Source: an uncultured Pseudomonadales bacterium
Lineage (GTDB): Bacteria > Pseudomonadota > Gammaproteobacteria > Pseudomonadales > Cellvibrionaceae
Direction: 5' to 3'
Length of the DNA stretch: 64,000 bases
Assembly (NCBI GenBank): GCA_947488935.1
Contig: CANLBN010000001.1
Span: 372,001 to 436,000, forward strand
Shown: positions 53,855 through 61,486 of the stretch, piece by piece
Layout of the letters: each line of letters opens with the position of its first letter
How positions within the stretch are numbered: the stretch's first letter is position 1
Translations under genes and position numbers: made by a program
The notes under the pieces: model-generated
What the model saw: the letters and a program-made list of their open reading frames with translations, nothing else
What the model was told of the DNA's origin: nothing
Databases searched by the model: none

Positions 53855-53989
53855 CTCTTTTAATTTTTTACTAATCTGTCGATCGTAACTACCCTTACCT
53901 TTTTTGGCTCTACAAACCCGCAAACCAAAGAGAGGGTTTCCCTTTATCGCTAAATGCCGATTGCGATATAAATGTCGTTTTTGTTTCAT
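53846..53989 (-). CDS. arfA: alternative ribosome-rescue factor ArfA, short form
   Basis: A 47-residue frame with a strong AGGAG ribosome site 6 bases upstream. Residues 18-38 (NPLFGLRV...KKGKGSY.R) match the ArfA core DPLFRQRV..KKGKGSYxRK. ArfA recruits RF2 to ribosomes stalled on non-stop mRNA when tmRNA is lacking. The protein ends in KKLKEAF; the active form in E. coli is also truncated from its gene-encoded length. It lies between a degenerate tRNA and tRNA-Trp. The stop codon falls in the terminator stem. Confidence 0.75.
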   Translation of the reverse strand: MKQKRHLYRNRHLAIKGNPLFGLRVCRAKKGKGSYDRQISKKLKEAF

Positions 53990-54006
53990 TTCTTTCTCCT
54001 AAAACT

Positions 54007-54081
54007 TGGCGTGCCAGGAAGGAATCGAACCCTCGTCAACTGGTTTTGGAGACCAGCGCATTGCCACTCTGCCACTGACAC
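54007..54081 (-). tRNA. tRNA-Trp(CCA)
   Basis: Acceptor GTGTCAG/CTGGCAC, anticodon loop CTCCAAA on CTGGT/ACCAG, T-loop TTCGATT, CCA encoded. Confidence 0.9.
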
Positions 54082-54085
54082 ATAT

Positions 54086-54159
54086 TGGTGTTCCTAACGA
54101 GATTCGAACTCGTGCTACAGAATTGAAAGTCCTGCGTCCTACCGCTAGACTATAGGAAC
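54086..54159 (-). tRNA. tRNA-Glu(TTC)
   Basis: Acceptor GTTCCTA/TAGGAAC, anticodon loop CTTTCAA on CAGGA/TTCTG, T-arm ACGAG-TTCGAAT-CTCGT, CCA encoded. Confidence 0.92.
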
Positions 54160-54161
54160 CT

Positions 54162-54236
54162 TGGTCGGCATAATTGGAATCGAACCAAAAACCTTACCCT
54201 TATCAGGAGTACGCTCTGCCATTGAGCTATATGCCG
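54162..54236 (-). tRNA. tRNA-Ile(GAT)
   Basis: Acceptor CGGCATA/TATGCCG, anticodon loop CTGATAA on TACTC/GGGTA, T-loop TTCGATT, CCA encoded. First tRNA of the array in reading direction. Confidence 0.9.
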
Positions 54237-54306
54237 TTAAATAAAATGGCCGCAAATTGTTAAATAACTGATACCGTTTATGTGGGTATCGCACAAAATT
54301 CAGGCA

Positions 54307-54341
54307 TAAAAAAACCCGAAAGTTTTTTGGCTTCCGGGTTC
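54307..54341 (-). terminator. rho-independent terminator (copy 1)
   Basis: AACCCGGAAG...CTTTCGGGTT followed by seven T on the minus strand. A near copy lies at 54867-54900. It ends transcripts coming from the right before the tRNA array. Confidence 0.8.
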
Positions 54342-54388
54342 AATAACACATTGTCCGGGTGGCCATAGCCACCCTAGCAATAGAGTGA

Positions 54389-54559
54389 CTAACTATTCAT
54401 ATTTGTCTCATCATTCCGTAGTTGGCTCGATAAGTTATTACTGGGTTTAACTGCGCCAACTAACATCGACAGCTTTGCCGCCCATAACGCTTGATACAGC
54501 CCGAGTAAGGCCGCCTGCGTTATGCCTTTGCATAAAATGTGATGTAAGTTAAAAGTCAT
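54389..54559 (-). CDS. possible 56-residue peptide
   Basis: An ATG frame of 56 residues (MTFNLHHILCKGITQAALLG...) with a hydrophobic middle, no clear ribosome site, and a terminator 48 bases downstream. No family recognised; may be real or chance. Confidence 0.35.
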   Translation of the reverse strand: MTFNLHHILCKGITQAALLGLYQALWAAKLSMLVGAVKPSNNLSSQLRNDETNMNS

Positions 54560-55253
54560 TGTCGTTCCAAAAATTAATTAAAGTGTTTGTTGCTGCTTTA
54601 AGTTGTCGCACAGATTACCCGAAAATATTTTATCTGCAAGCCTGTAAATTTTCATATTTTTTGCCTATATATCAATAAGTTATATGGCAAACAAAAAACC
54701 AAATCGAGATAAAGCCTTCCGCAACATTTTGCAAAATAAAATTCAAAGGGCTACATGAGAGCAATAATTTCATAAGAAAAAGCTCTATTCCGGTTAATTA
54801 TTTCTATCATTTATAATTTTATAATCTAAAAGATCCTTGTAATAATTTGTGTTTTATTAACGAGCATAAAAAAACCCGAAAGAGTTACCTTCCGGGCTTT
54901 AATATTTTACACTCTTGGAAGGTATTCACCCGCCAAATATGATTTAGCAGATTTTTATGTCACACAAAACTCTTTCCCCTGACTTATCGCCGAGGGAATA
55001 TTGTTAAGTGATAATGTGAGTAAATTATGTCGCACAAAAACGCCTAAAGTTAAAATTAAGTAAGTGTCGCGATTATACAGATCTATTTTTGTTATGCAAT
55101 CTAGTTGGCTAGCACTGCACCAGATTACCCACTTTGCTGGAAACCACAGCACCCCTTAACCGGTCTTATTGCGCACATTTGTTAGCAGACATAAAAAAGA
55201 CCAACAGTAATGGCTAGACTTTAAAATATATCGATACCTTAAATGCTTATCTG
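54560..55253. other. gene-free AT-rich stretch between tRNA array and integron
   Basis: No convincing gene. It has one terminator (54867-54900) and AT-rich runs. Short frames here (for example 54955-55152) lack ribosome sites and family features. Confidence 0.5.
54867..54900 (-). terminator. rho-independent terminator (copy 2)
   Basis: AAGCCCGGAAG...CTTTCGGGTT with a seven-T run on the minus strand. The GCATAAAAAAACCCGAAAG and TTCCGGG parts are identical to copy 1. Confidence 0.75.
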
Positions 55254-55326
55254 GCCCCGATTATTTTAGCGCAGCGTTTTGGACGTCCCAGCGACCAATG
55301 GGAGCAATTGCTGCGCCTTGTTATAT
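55254..55326 (-). repeat. attC 1, terminal site of the array
   Basis: On the minus strand AACAAGGCGCAGC pairs with GCTGCGC, but the right GCGTTA core is absent, marking the distal end of the array. Its centre resembles the attC at 57463-57550. Confidence 0.65.
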
Positions 55327-55644
55327 GTTTTTATTTTCATATTGCATTAGTTCTACTGGAGCACCATTTTCTTCTATAAATGCTACCATTAATCCTTCGC
55401 TCGGCGAATTAGGCTGAATAATTACATTTTTACCCTCTATCGCTTTTTTCAAATCATCTACCACAAAAGCAACATGTGGCACAGTTTTTACAAGCTCCGG
55501 ATACGGTGCATCGCCCCAGTAACGTTGCCATTGAATACCATAAGGATTGTTTTCATGGTCCGATACCGTCATTTTTAAATGAGGAAGATCTATTTCTCCT
55601 TCAAATGCATTTTTAGTCGGTATACCTAGGTGATTAAATTTCAT
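55321..55644 (-). CDS. VOC-like cassette protein
   Basis: A 107-residue protein with a VOC fold (FNHLGIPT at the start, TVPHVAFVVDDLKKAIEG, VAFIEENGAPVELMQYE). It is about half the usual glyoxalase length and is probably a dimer-forming single unit. Last cassette gene; its stop lies in attC 1. Confidence 0.75.
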   Translation of the reverse strand: MKFNHLGIPTKNAFEGEIDLPHLKMTVSDHENNPYGIQWQRYWGDAPYPELVKTVPHVAFVVDDLKKAIEGKNVIIQPNSPSEGLMVAFIEENGAPVELMQYENKNI

Positions 55645-55665
55645 TTACTTCCTAAATGCTTGGGA

Positions 55666-55775
55666 CATATGACGCTCGGCTAAGCTGCGGAAACGGAGTT
55701 GATTGTTTTGTGCTAGCGTAGCGGAAAAGCACAAAACGAGCGACGCGGTGGAGGTCAGCTTGGCCACTTGTTATA
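55666..55775 (-). repeat. attC 2
   Basis: About 110 bp. TAACAAGTGGCCAAGCTGACC (minus) pairs with GCAGCTTAGCC; the right core is GCGTCATATG, with C in place of T. The centre matches the displaced attC at 22232-22343. Confidence 0.8.
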
Positions 55776-56451
55776 TTTTTTCAATTCTACGAAGTTCATA
55801 GCTTCCTCCGGTCCTTAGGCTTTTAAACGTATGATATATTGGAAACCCTTTCGAGTCATAAATATCTATATAAAGTTTTCTGCTTGCCCCTGTAGATGGC
55901 ATATTACGAATCCACATACCTTCTCTAAATTCGGTATAAACATAAACAGTTCTGTTTTTATAGTTTTTAAATGAGCATTTACCTAGCTGAAACTTACATT
56001 TCTCCTCACCTCGAATTGTATACTTCATAGGTACTATATTTTTTTTCAAATAATACATATACCCCTTAGACCATTTATACTTTGCAATTGCTGAATTTTT
56101 ATCGCCATCAAAACTACCATAATCAAAAAAATATTCTTCATTTTCAATTGAGGTTAGTGTAAACACCTTGTATTTTAAATTGTTATCACCTTCAACTGCC
56201 AGCTTGAAGCTCCACCCTATCGGATTATTTAACAAATTAAGACGCTTAAAATTATCAGGCGTGAGAATATCACCTTTGTATTCTTTTAAAATTTTTATCG
56301 CTAGGAGAGAGGGTTTTATTTCAGAAACTATTATATTGTCGGAATTAACACCCTTACCTTTCTTTTTTTTCGATACAGAGACACTCTTATTAGCACACCC
56401 AAAAAAAAGTGAAACCAAAAATAAAACAACCATCAATCTAATTAAAATCAT
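55771..56451 (-). CDS. lipoprotein of unknown function
   Basis: A 226-residue protein with a lipoprotein signal (lipobox LFFGC, Cys19) and a Lys-rich stretch after it. The mature part is beta-rich with a Cys pair (CKFQLGKCSFKN). No family recognised. The stop codon is embedded in attC 2. Confidence 0.6.
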   Translation of the reverse strand: MILIRLMVVLFLVSLFFGCANKSVSVSKKKKGKGVNSDNIIVSEIKPSLLAIKILKEYKGDILTPDNFKRLNLLNNPIGWSFKLAVEGDNNLKYKVFTLTSIENEEYFFDYGSFDGDKNSAIAKYKWSKGYMYYLKKNIVPMKYTIRGEEKCKFQLGKCSFKNYKNRTVYVYTEFREGMWIRNMPSTGASRKLYIDIYDSKGFPIYHTFKSLRTGGSYELRRIEKI

Positions 56452-56466
56452 AACTTTTCCTTAAAA

Positions 56467-56553
56467 TATAACGCCTGTGTATGGGGTGGCTGGAGCGTCA
56501 GCGTAATGACAGTCCGAGCTGTGATAGCAGCGAACATGACACATTTGTTATAT
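56467..56553 (-). repeat. attC 3
   Basis: 87 bp; on the minus strand ATAACAAATG...AGGCGTTATA with paired GGACTGTCATTACGC and GCGTAATG-type arms. Confidence 0.8.
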
Positions 56554-56563
56554 TTTAATTACT

Positions 56564-57445
56564 TTAGCATGACACACCAATTAGCCATTGTGTGTGATTT
56601 GCGTTACTTTTATCTAGATCTGGACGCCTTACAAGCGGAACTGTACACCCCCTTGGCTTAATATATTTCACAGCTATTTTTTCTGCGCTTTCAAGAGAAA
56701 GCTTTTTATTATCTCCTCTTTTTACTGTTATGTAATATGGTTGTTGAAACGGCATTATATAGCTATCTAAATTATACAAAACACCTCCCTTTTCAATATT
56801 TGTGCGATTCTCTTCCACTAACACTAACTTATTGGTATCAACAGGTTCGAAAATATTGTTTGGTAACTGAATAGTTTTCATACTTTGTCTAAGTTCTAAT
56901 TCGTACTTTGGAAAATCTTCCTTGGTAGAGTTGAAATTGAATATAAGTGCCTCTTTGCCATAACTAGTAACCAACATAATATTATGTATGTTTGAATCAA
57001 TAAGACTTGATGTCATCTCAAGATACCCCCAGCTTTTACCAGATAGCTCAATAATCTCTCTCTTTTTCCACTGGATTCCTGGAACAATACGATCAAAGGT
57101 TGTCTTAAAAGAAACCATAAGCTCGGGGAGTGGAATCGACGAAACATCAATTTGTTTTAGGTCATATGCAATTGTAGTTGATGTCGATTCATTGCCAACA
57201 GCCCACTTAGGCGCATTTTTTTGAGGCCATTTAATATTAATAGCTTCTTGTGATAATTGCTGAAATTCATTTGGGGCAACAAAAGATATGCCTGTATCAG
57301 ATATATTAATTTCTTTTGTGAAGGATACAGGCGAAAGAACGATTAATATAAGGCTTACTATAATTTTCATTGTTAATATATTCGAGAAGCTAACACTTAC
57401 AGCAGCGGACTCAATACCAAACCATTCTTTAATATATTTTTTCAT
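56564..57445 (-). CDS. exported protein of unknown function
   Basis: A 293-residue protein. The ATG at 57445 follows AAGGAG by 5 bases. A soluble 25-residue lead precedes a second Met (at 57370) that opens a clean signal peptide (KIIVSLILIVLSPVSF); the second start lacks a ribosome site. The mature part is beta-rich and has a final Cys. No family recognised. Confidence 0.55.
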   Translation of the reverse strand: MKKYIKEWFGIESAAVSVSFSNILTMKIIVSLILIVLSPVSFTKEINISDTGISFVAPNEFQQLSQEAINIKWPQKNAPKWAVGNESTSTTIAYDLKQIDVSSIPLPELMVSFKTTFDRIVPGIQWKKREIIELSGKSWGYLEMTSSLIDSNIHNIMLVTSYGKEALIFNFNSTKEDFPKYELELRQSMKTIQLPNNIFEPVDTNKLVLVEENRTNIEKGGVLYNLDSYIMPFQQPYYITVKRGDNKKLSLESAEKIAVKYIKPRGCTVPLVRRPDLDKSNANHTQWLIGVSC

Positions 57446-57462
57446 TTTCACTCCTTATTAAT

Positions 57463-57550
57463 ATAACGCCCCGCACAGGGGACGACAAAAAAGCGCAGCA
57501 TTTTAGCGTTCCCAGTGACCAACGGGAACGTTTGCTGCGGCTTGTTAGGT
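57463..57550 (-). repeat. attC 4
   Basis: 88 bp; CCTAACAAGCCGCAGC pairs with GCTGCGC...; right core GGGCGTTATA. A clear attC with inner arm GTTCCCGTTGGTCACTGGGAAC. Confidence 0.88.
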
Positions 57551-58207
57551 TTATTTAATTGGATTTCCAAATCTATCAAGGCCATTCTCTTTTAGGGTTT
57601 CGATCGCAAATTCATCGCCACGAGAGGCTGATTTAACAAGCCATAAAACAGCCTTTTTCTTATCTTTTTCTGTACCATATCCGTTCATATATGCCCAACC
57701 TAATGAAGCCTGTGCCTTTGTATGATTTAAGTTCGCAGCTCTATTCCAATATTTAAACGCTTGTTCACTATTTTCTTCAGATCCCTGCCCGTGATACGCT
57801 AATGAAGCAAGATTCATCAATGCACTTGCAAAATCATATTTGGCAGCTTTTTTATACCAATATATAGCTTTTTGATAATCTAGCGGAATACCTTTACCAA
57901 AATGGTATAGGTATCCGATATTATATGCTGCTGGTGCGTAGCCTCTAGCAAAGGATTTTTTATACCAAATAATCGCCTTATGAGAGTCTCTCTCTGTTTT
58001 TATTCCATTTGCATACATAACGCCTATACATAGCTCATCAGCTTGAGGATCAAAACTAGACTCTGGAGGTCTTAAATCTCCATCTTCCCCGACAATAATG
58101 TCATCAATTGTCTTATGGCAACTAACTGACTCTCTTTGCACTGATTCAGAAAAAGCTTGCGTAGACAGCACAACCAAAGTGATAGTTAAAATTGTTTTTA
58201 TAGTCAT
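57551..58207 (-). CDS. exported Sel1-repeat protein
   Basis: A 218-residue protein with a signal peptide (cleavage near AFS-ES) and four Sel1 repeats (AAYNIGYLYHFGKG, ALMNLASLAYHGQG, AQASLGWAYMNGYG). Sel1 proteins act as protein-binding solenoids, in this case in the periplasm. Unrelated in sequence detail to the cytoplasmic Sel1 protein at 23627. Confidence 0.85.
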   Translation of the reverse strand: MTIKTILTITLVVLSTQAFSESVQRESVSCHKTIDDIIVGEDGDLRPPESSFDPQADELCIGVMYANGIKTERDSHKAIIWYKKSFARGYAPAAYNIGYLYHFGKGIPLDYQKAIYWYKKAAKYDFASALMNLASLAYHGQGSEENSEQAFKYWNRAANLNHTKAQASLGWAYMNGYGTEKDKKKAVLWLVKSASRGDEFAIETLKENGLDRFGNPIK

Positions 58208-58223
58208 ATTTGCACCAAAAAAT

Positions 58224-58315
58224 CTAACGCCGTTATATGAGGCTGGTATGAAGCGCCAGCGTAATGCCAGTCCTAGCCGCGCTTTTTGCGGCTAACATAA
58301 CAACCTTGTTATACG
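58224..58315 (-). repeat. attC 5
   Basis: 92 bp; on the minus strand TATAACAAGG...GGCGTTAGA with a strong GCCGCAAAAAGCGCGGC inner hairpin. Confidence 0.8.
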
Positions 58316-58620
58316 TTTTTACCACAACAAGGGCAGTATATTAGTTTAAATTTTTTATTGACAGAGAAAGCCAATATTTCAAAAAGGTTAACATTGCAAT
58401 TTGGGCATTTTGAGTATTGATTTAGCCTGTGACGATAAACAAAAGTAACAGTCAATAAAGGCAATGTTGCTAAACCAATAAATGTATACCTTAGCAGGCT
58501 TCTCTCATAATTTTGGATTATATGCCATACAGGTAGCATTGTTACAAATAGCGTAACCATCACTACAATTATCATTAATTTTCTTTTCTTCTTCCATGTT
58601 TCAATAAATTGTGAAGTCAT
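58309..58620 (-). CDS. membrane protein with zinc-ribbon end
   Basis: A 103-residue protein with two membrane helices (about 14-35 and 42-62) and a C-terminal CPNC...CPCC zinc ribbon. Small size and attC-embedded stop fit a cassette gene. Function unknown. Confidence 0.65.
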   Translation of the reverse strand: MTSQFIETWKKKRKLMIIVVMVTLFVTMLPVWHIIQNYERSLLRYTFIGLATLPLLTVTFVYRHRLNQYSKCPNCNVNLFEILAFSVNKKFKLIYCPCCGKNV

Positions 58621-58630
58621 ATATTTACGT

Positions 58631-58690
58631 ATAACGCCTCAAACAGAAGCGCGCGAATTTTGCGCGTCCAACTGCTTTGACTTGTTATGT
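58631..58690 (-). repeat. attC 6
   Basis: A 60-bp site; on the minus strand CATAACAAG...GGCGTTAT with GCGCGCAAAATTCGCGCGC-type inner arm. The upstream gene reads through it to a stop just before GGCGTTA. Confidence 0.82.
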
Positions 58691-58971
58691 TTTATTAACC
58701 AATTTATCAATAAAAAAACTAACGAACCTAAAGATGCAGAAATAGATATTATACCTATGAAGGCTATACCTAACCCCCACTGATCTCCATCTCCATATCC
58801 CTGATCCAAAATAGATGCATAATGATGGTAGACAAATAGTATAAATGTAAAGCTTATAATTAGGAGACTAAATATAATTCCTAGCCATTTATTCAAAGCT
58901 CGTAGCAGTAATGACAATATAATTACAGCTAAAGCAGGTACCAATATTAAGATTGCTATAATTTCCATAAT
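58639..58971 (-). CDS. membrane protein whose C terminus is encoded by attC
   Basis: A 110-residue protein with three membrane helices. Its last 15 or so residues (KSKQLDAQNSRASV) are encoded by attC 6. Start at 58971 (MEIIAILIL) is preferred to an upstream Met that lies in the previous attC. Function unknown. Confidence 0.6.
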   Translation of the reverse strand: MMEIIAILILVPALAVIILSLLLRALNKWLGIIFSLLIISFTFILFVYHHYASILDQGYGDGDQWGLGIAFIGIISISASLGSLVFLLINWLIKHNKSKQLDAQNSRASV

Positions 58972-58995
58972 AAACTTATTTAATTTATTTTTAAC

Positions 58996-59056
58996 ACATA
59001 ACGGGTCGGAGTTCAGGTACCGCGATAGCGGATATCTGGAACGCGTTGTTAGACGG
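58996..59056 (-). repeat. attC 7
   Basis: 60 bp; GTCTAACAACGCG...CCGTTATGTG on the minus strand, with inner arm CCGCTATCGCGG. Its outer arm also pairs with 59139-59155. Confidence 0.75.
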
Positions 59057-59155
59057 CTTCTCGCGCTCACCCAACTCTCCGAGTAAATTTATTGCTACCA
59101 ACTCTAACTATCCACTAATACCAAGCCGTCTGCGTTCCTACCTGAACTCCGACCC
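59003..59155. repeat. nested inverted repeats (17 bp outer, 9 bp inner)
   Basis: GGGTCGGAGTTCAGGTA (59003-59019) is the exact complement of 59139-59155; AGACGGCTT (59051-59059) of 59123-59131. It probably is a gene-less cassette between two related attC sites, or a composite formed by duplication. No gene lies in 59057-59276. Confidence 0.6.
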
Positions 59156-59276
59156 ATTAAACAGATCCGAGCGCTCGATGCGCGAGGGGCTGTTTAATAA
59201 TGGGCAACCGAAGTAGAGCGTAGGTTGTCCCGTGGAAGCCGTGCTTTTTACGGCTGGAACGTAATTGAACACCTTG

Positions 59277-59702
59277 TTAGCCATTGCTTGACCACTGAGA
59301 AAAAGCCTCGTTTAATACACGAGCTAGCTTTTCAAAAGACTCCCAAGTGTCTGGAACAGCGTATAGGTGTGAAACGTTTTGACCTAAAATCCGCTCATAA
59401 ACGCCTAGGTAAGATGCATTTTTGTCGGCGTAGTAATATTGGGCAAATTTATTACCAGTTTCGTTTAGATCTTCGTCAGTAAATTTTTCATCACAGTTGT
59501 TGATAAACCACTGCCCCGGAGTTTCTTCTCTATTCTTTAACTTCTCCAGACCTTCAGGAAATTCATCTGTATGGATTTCACCGGCTAGACCATTTAGAAG
59601 ACACCAAGCGACAAACATTCCTATATGGGTGCCACCAGCTTCATCACTGAGGTTTGAGGGAAAATCACCACCGTAATGCCACGATGCATCATCATATTTC
59701 AT
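59277..59702 (-). CDS. conserved cassette protein of unknown function
   Basis: A 141-residue acidic protein starting KYDDASWHYGGDFPSNL, with GGTHIGMFVAWCLLNGL. I have seen this start in proteins of Vibrio-type integron cassettes (DUF7832-like), not certain. No signal peptide. Its stop lies in the left attC region near CTTGTTAG. Confidence 0.6.
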   Translation of the reverse strand: MKYDDASWHYGGDFPSNLSDEAGGTHIGMFVAWCLLNGLAGEIHTDEFPEGLEKLKNREETPGQWFINNCDEKFTDEDLNETGNKFAQYYYADKNASYLGVYERILGQNVSHLYAVPDTWESFEKLARVLNEAFSQWSSNG

Positions 59703-59718
59703 TCTTACTCCTTTTATG

Positions 59719-59779
59719 GCTAACGCCTCAAGAAGAGGCCCGCGCTTTTTGCGCGCCCTTCTTGCTTGACTTGTTAGGC
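59719..59779 (-). repeat. attC 8
   Basis: 61 bp; GCCTAACAAGTCAAGCAAG...TTGAGGCGTTAGC on the minus strand with GCGCGCAAAAAGCGCG inner hairpin. The upstream gene reads into it. Confidence 0.85.
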
Positions 59780-60405
59780 TTGGATTTTAAATTTTTAATC
59801 TTATCTTCGACAGATAATATAAGTTCAGGAGCACTATAAACATACTCAAGGACGGCTTTACAAAGATCATGAAGTATTGGGACTTCCTGAGAGGTTAGCT
59901 CCCCGAGATTAGCGTGAGCACCTATATTTCTCAGATTTCTTATTGCATGAGCCATATCAGCTAGTTGAGATGGCATAATTCCTTTGTCAGATAAAAACTG
60001 CAGCTTTTCGTATAAGTTATCTCCTACCGCGTTTTTATCTTCACAAATCAAATCTAGAAGCCTACCAAGTAAAACTGCAAATGCATTGGTATCAATTGGC
60101 TTAACTCGCAATGCAGCTTCGTATGCTTTGGATATACTTTTGGGAAGCCCTCGAATTTTATCTTCACCAGAAGGGTATAAAATATCGTAGCTTATATAAT
60201 CCATTTGCTGGCTATGCCAGTAGCCAGATCTAAGCATGACATCATAGCAAGCGGGACATTTTACAAGTTGCCACGCTGTACCTTCGTCCGATAGATAATT
60301 CTCACCGCAACTATCAATGTCGTCATAGTCGGAAACTACTTCCATTGGTGATTCATTCAAGCAGTGCAAACATTTTAATCTTTCCGAATATTGAGTTTCT
60401 TCCAT
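59728..60405 (-). CDS. DUF4145 protein
   Basis: A 225-residue protein with an N-terminal zinc ribbon (CLHC...CPAC) and a DUF4145 domain (ALLGRLLDLICEDKN, DMAHAIRNLRNIGAHA). DUF4145 occurs alone and in restriction-linked proteins; here it is alone. The last about 15 residues (KKGAQKARASS) are encoded in attC 8. Confidence 0.8.
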   Translation of the reverse strand: MEETQYSERLKCLHCLNESPMEVVSDYDDIDSCGENYLSDEGTAWQLVKCPACYDVMLRSGYWHSQQMDYISYDILYPSGEDKIRGLPKSISKAYEAALRVKPIDTNAFAVLLGRLLDLICEDKNAVGDNLYEKLQFLSDKGIMPSQLADMAHAIRNLRNIGAHANLGELTSQEVPILHDLCKAVLEYVYSAPELILSVEDKIKNLKSKPNKSSKKGAQKARASS

Positions 60406-60431
60406 TGCTTGATTCCTTGTGATGTAAAGAG

Positions 60432-60508
60432 CCTAACGCCCACATAAAACGCGCGAGCTTGCGAGCGTCGGGCGACTAACAGAAGCGTATTTAATGTGTT
60501 TGTTATGG
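60432..60508 (-). repeat. attC 9
   Basis: 77 bp; CATAACAAACACATTAAATACG pairs with GCG...GTGGGCGTTAGGC on the minus strand. Confidence 0.78.
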
Positions 60509-60531
60509 AATTTATAGCACCATATAGCTTA

Positions 60532-61320
60532 TTATACCTCTAATGAATTTAACAAAGATTGAACTTTATCGTCGTAATATTTCCAATTGGAACGATCTTG
60601 AGAGTAAAACACATAATCTATAAGCCAGCCATTGAAGCTAGTTCTTGCTCTACACCTTATCTGTTTATTCATTCCATTTAATGGAGGACATTTTATCGAA
60701 ATATAGCGACTACCAACTTTAGGTTTAGTAACATAAATCTCGTCACCATATGGCCAACAATAATAACCTTTACCCCTATTGTCAGGTATCAAGTCCTTAA
60801 ATAAAGGGTCTGCTGTAGTAGAGTTTTCGACAAGATCACGCCTATAACAAGAGCCCTTTCTATCCTTACGATATGCCTCAAGGCCCGCTAACTCACCGAT
60901 TCTCTCATAAGAGGATATTCGCTTATAAGATGCTTCTGAATTCTTTTGTGATACTCGACTATGTTTTACAGTAATATATACACTATTAAATTTATTTTTA
61001 CTATCATATATCTTACTGAAAGCATACGGGGTCATGTCCGGAACAATAGCTCTGATTTCAAAAAATTTTACAAGCCTTATGCCCCACCAAGTATGATCTT
61101 TTTCGATGTAGGCTTTAGGTACACGAAAGCTTTTAACTATAGAGCCATTCATGATCGATATGTTAAATGGTGTCATGTCAGTCGTGTAAACACTGGAGCC
61201 AAATCGCTTCGTAATGACTTCTACCTTATCGGTTGCAAAGACATCCATTCCCACTAAAGATATAATTGTAAAAATAAGTAGGTGCTTAAGAAAACCTTGA
61301 TTATTAAAGTTTTTAATCAT
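60532..61320 (-). CDS. exported protein of unknown function
   Basis: A 262-residue protein with a signal peptide (about 12-30, HLLIFTIISLVGMDVFA). The mature part has four Cys and a WPYGDEIYVTKP segment. No family recognised. It is the cassette before the SymE-like gene. Confidence 0.55.
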   Translation of the reverse strand: MIKNFNNQGFLKHLLIFTIISLVGMDVFATDKVEVITKRFGSSVYTTDMTPFNISIMNGSIVKSFRVPKAYIEKDHTWWGIRLVKFFEIRAIVPDMTPYAFSKIYDSKNKFNSVYITVKHSRVSQKNSEASYKRISSYERIGELAGLEAYRKDRKGSCYRRDLVENSTTADPLFKDLIPDNRGKGYYCWPYGDEIYVTKPKVGSRYISIKCPPLNGMNKQIRCRARTSFNGWLIDYVFYSQDRSNWKYYDDKVQSLLNSLEV

Positions 61321-61401
61321 TCGTAATCAATTCCATTTAACTAAATAAATTCTGACACTTTACTTTTAATATTCTTTCGATCATTTTTTTACTTGCTTAT
61401 C

Positions 61402-61442
61402 CATAACGCTTTAATTTTTCCGGTGGAGTTATTTGTTATGCC
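61402..61442 (-). repeat. attC 10, short and degenerate
   Basis: 41 bp; GGCATAACAAATAACTCC...GCGTTATGG on the minus strand. Both cores remain with minimal internal pairing. Confidence 0.5.
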
Positions 61443-61486
61443 AACCCACTACGAGCTGGCGTAAATACCGAATATACCCCAAATAG

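Noticed and set aside
54955-55152. 65-codon frame in the gap before the integron
   Set aside because: No ribosome site, no family resemblance, composition like the surrounding gap.
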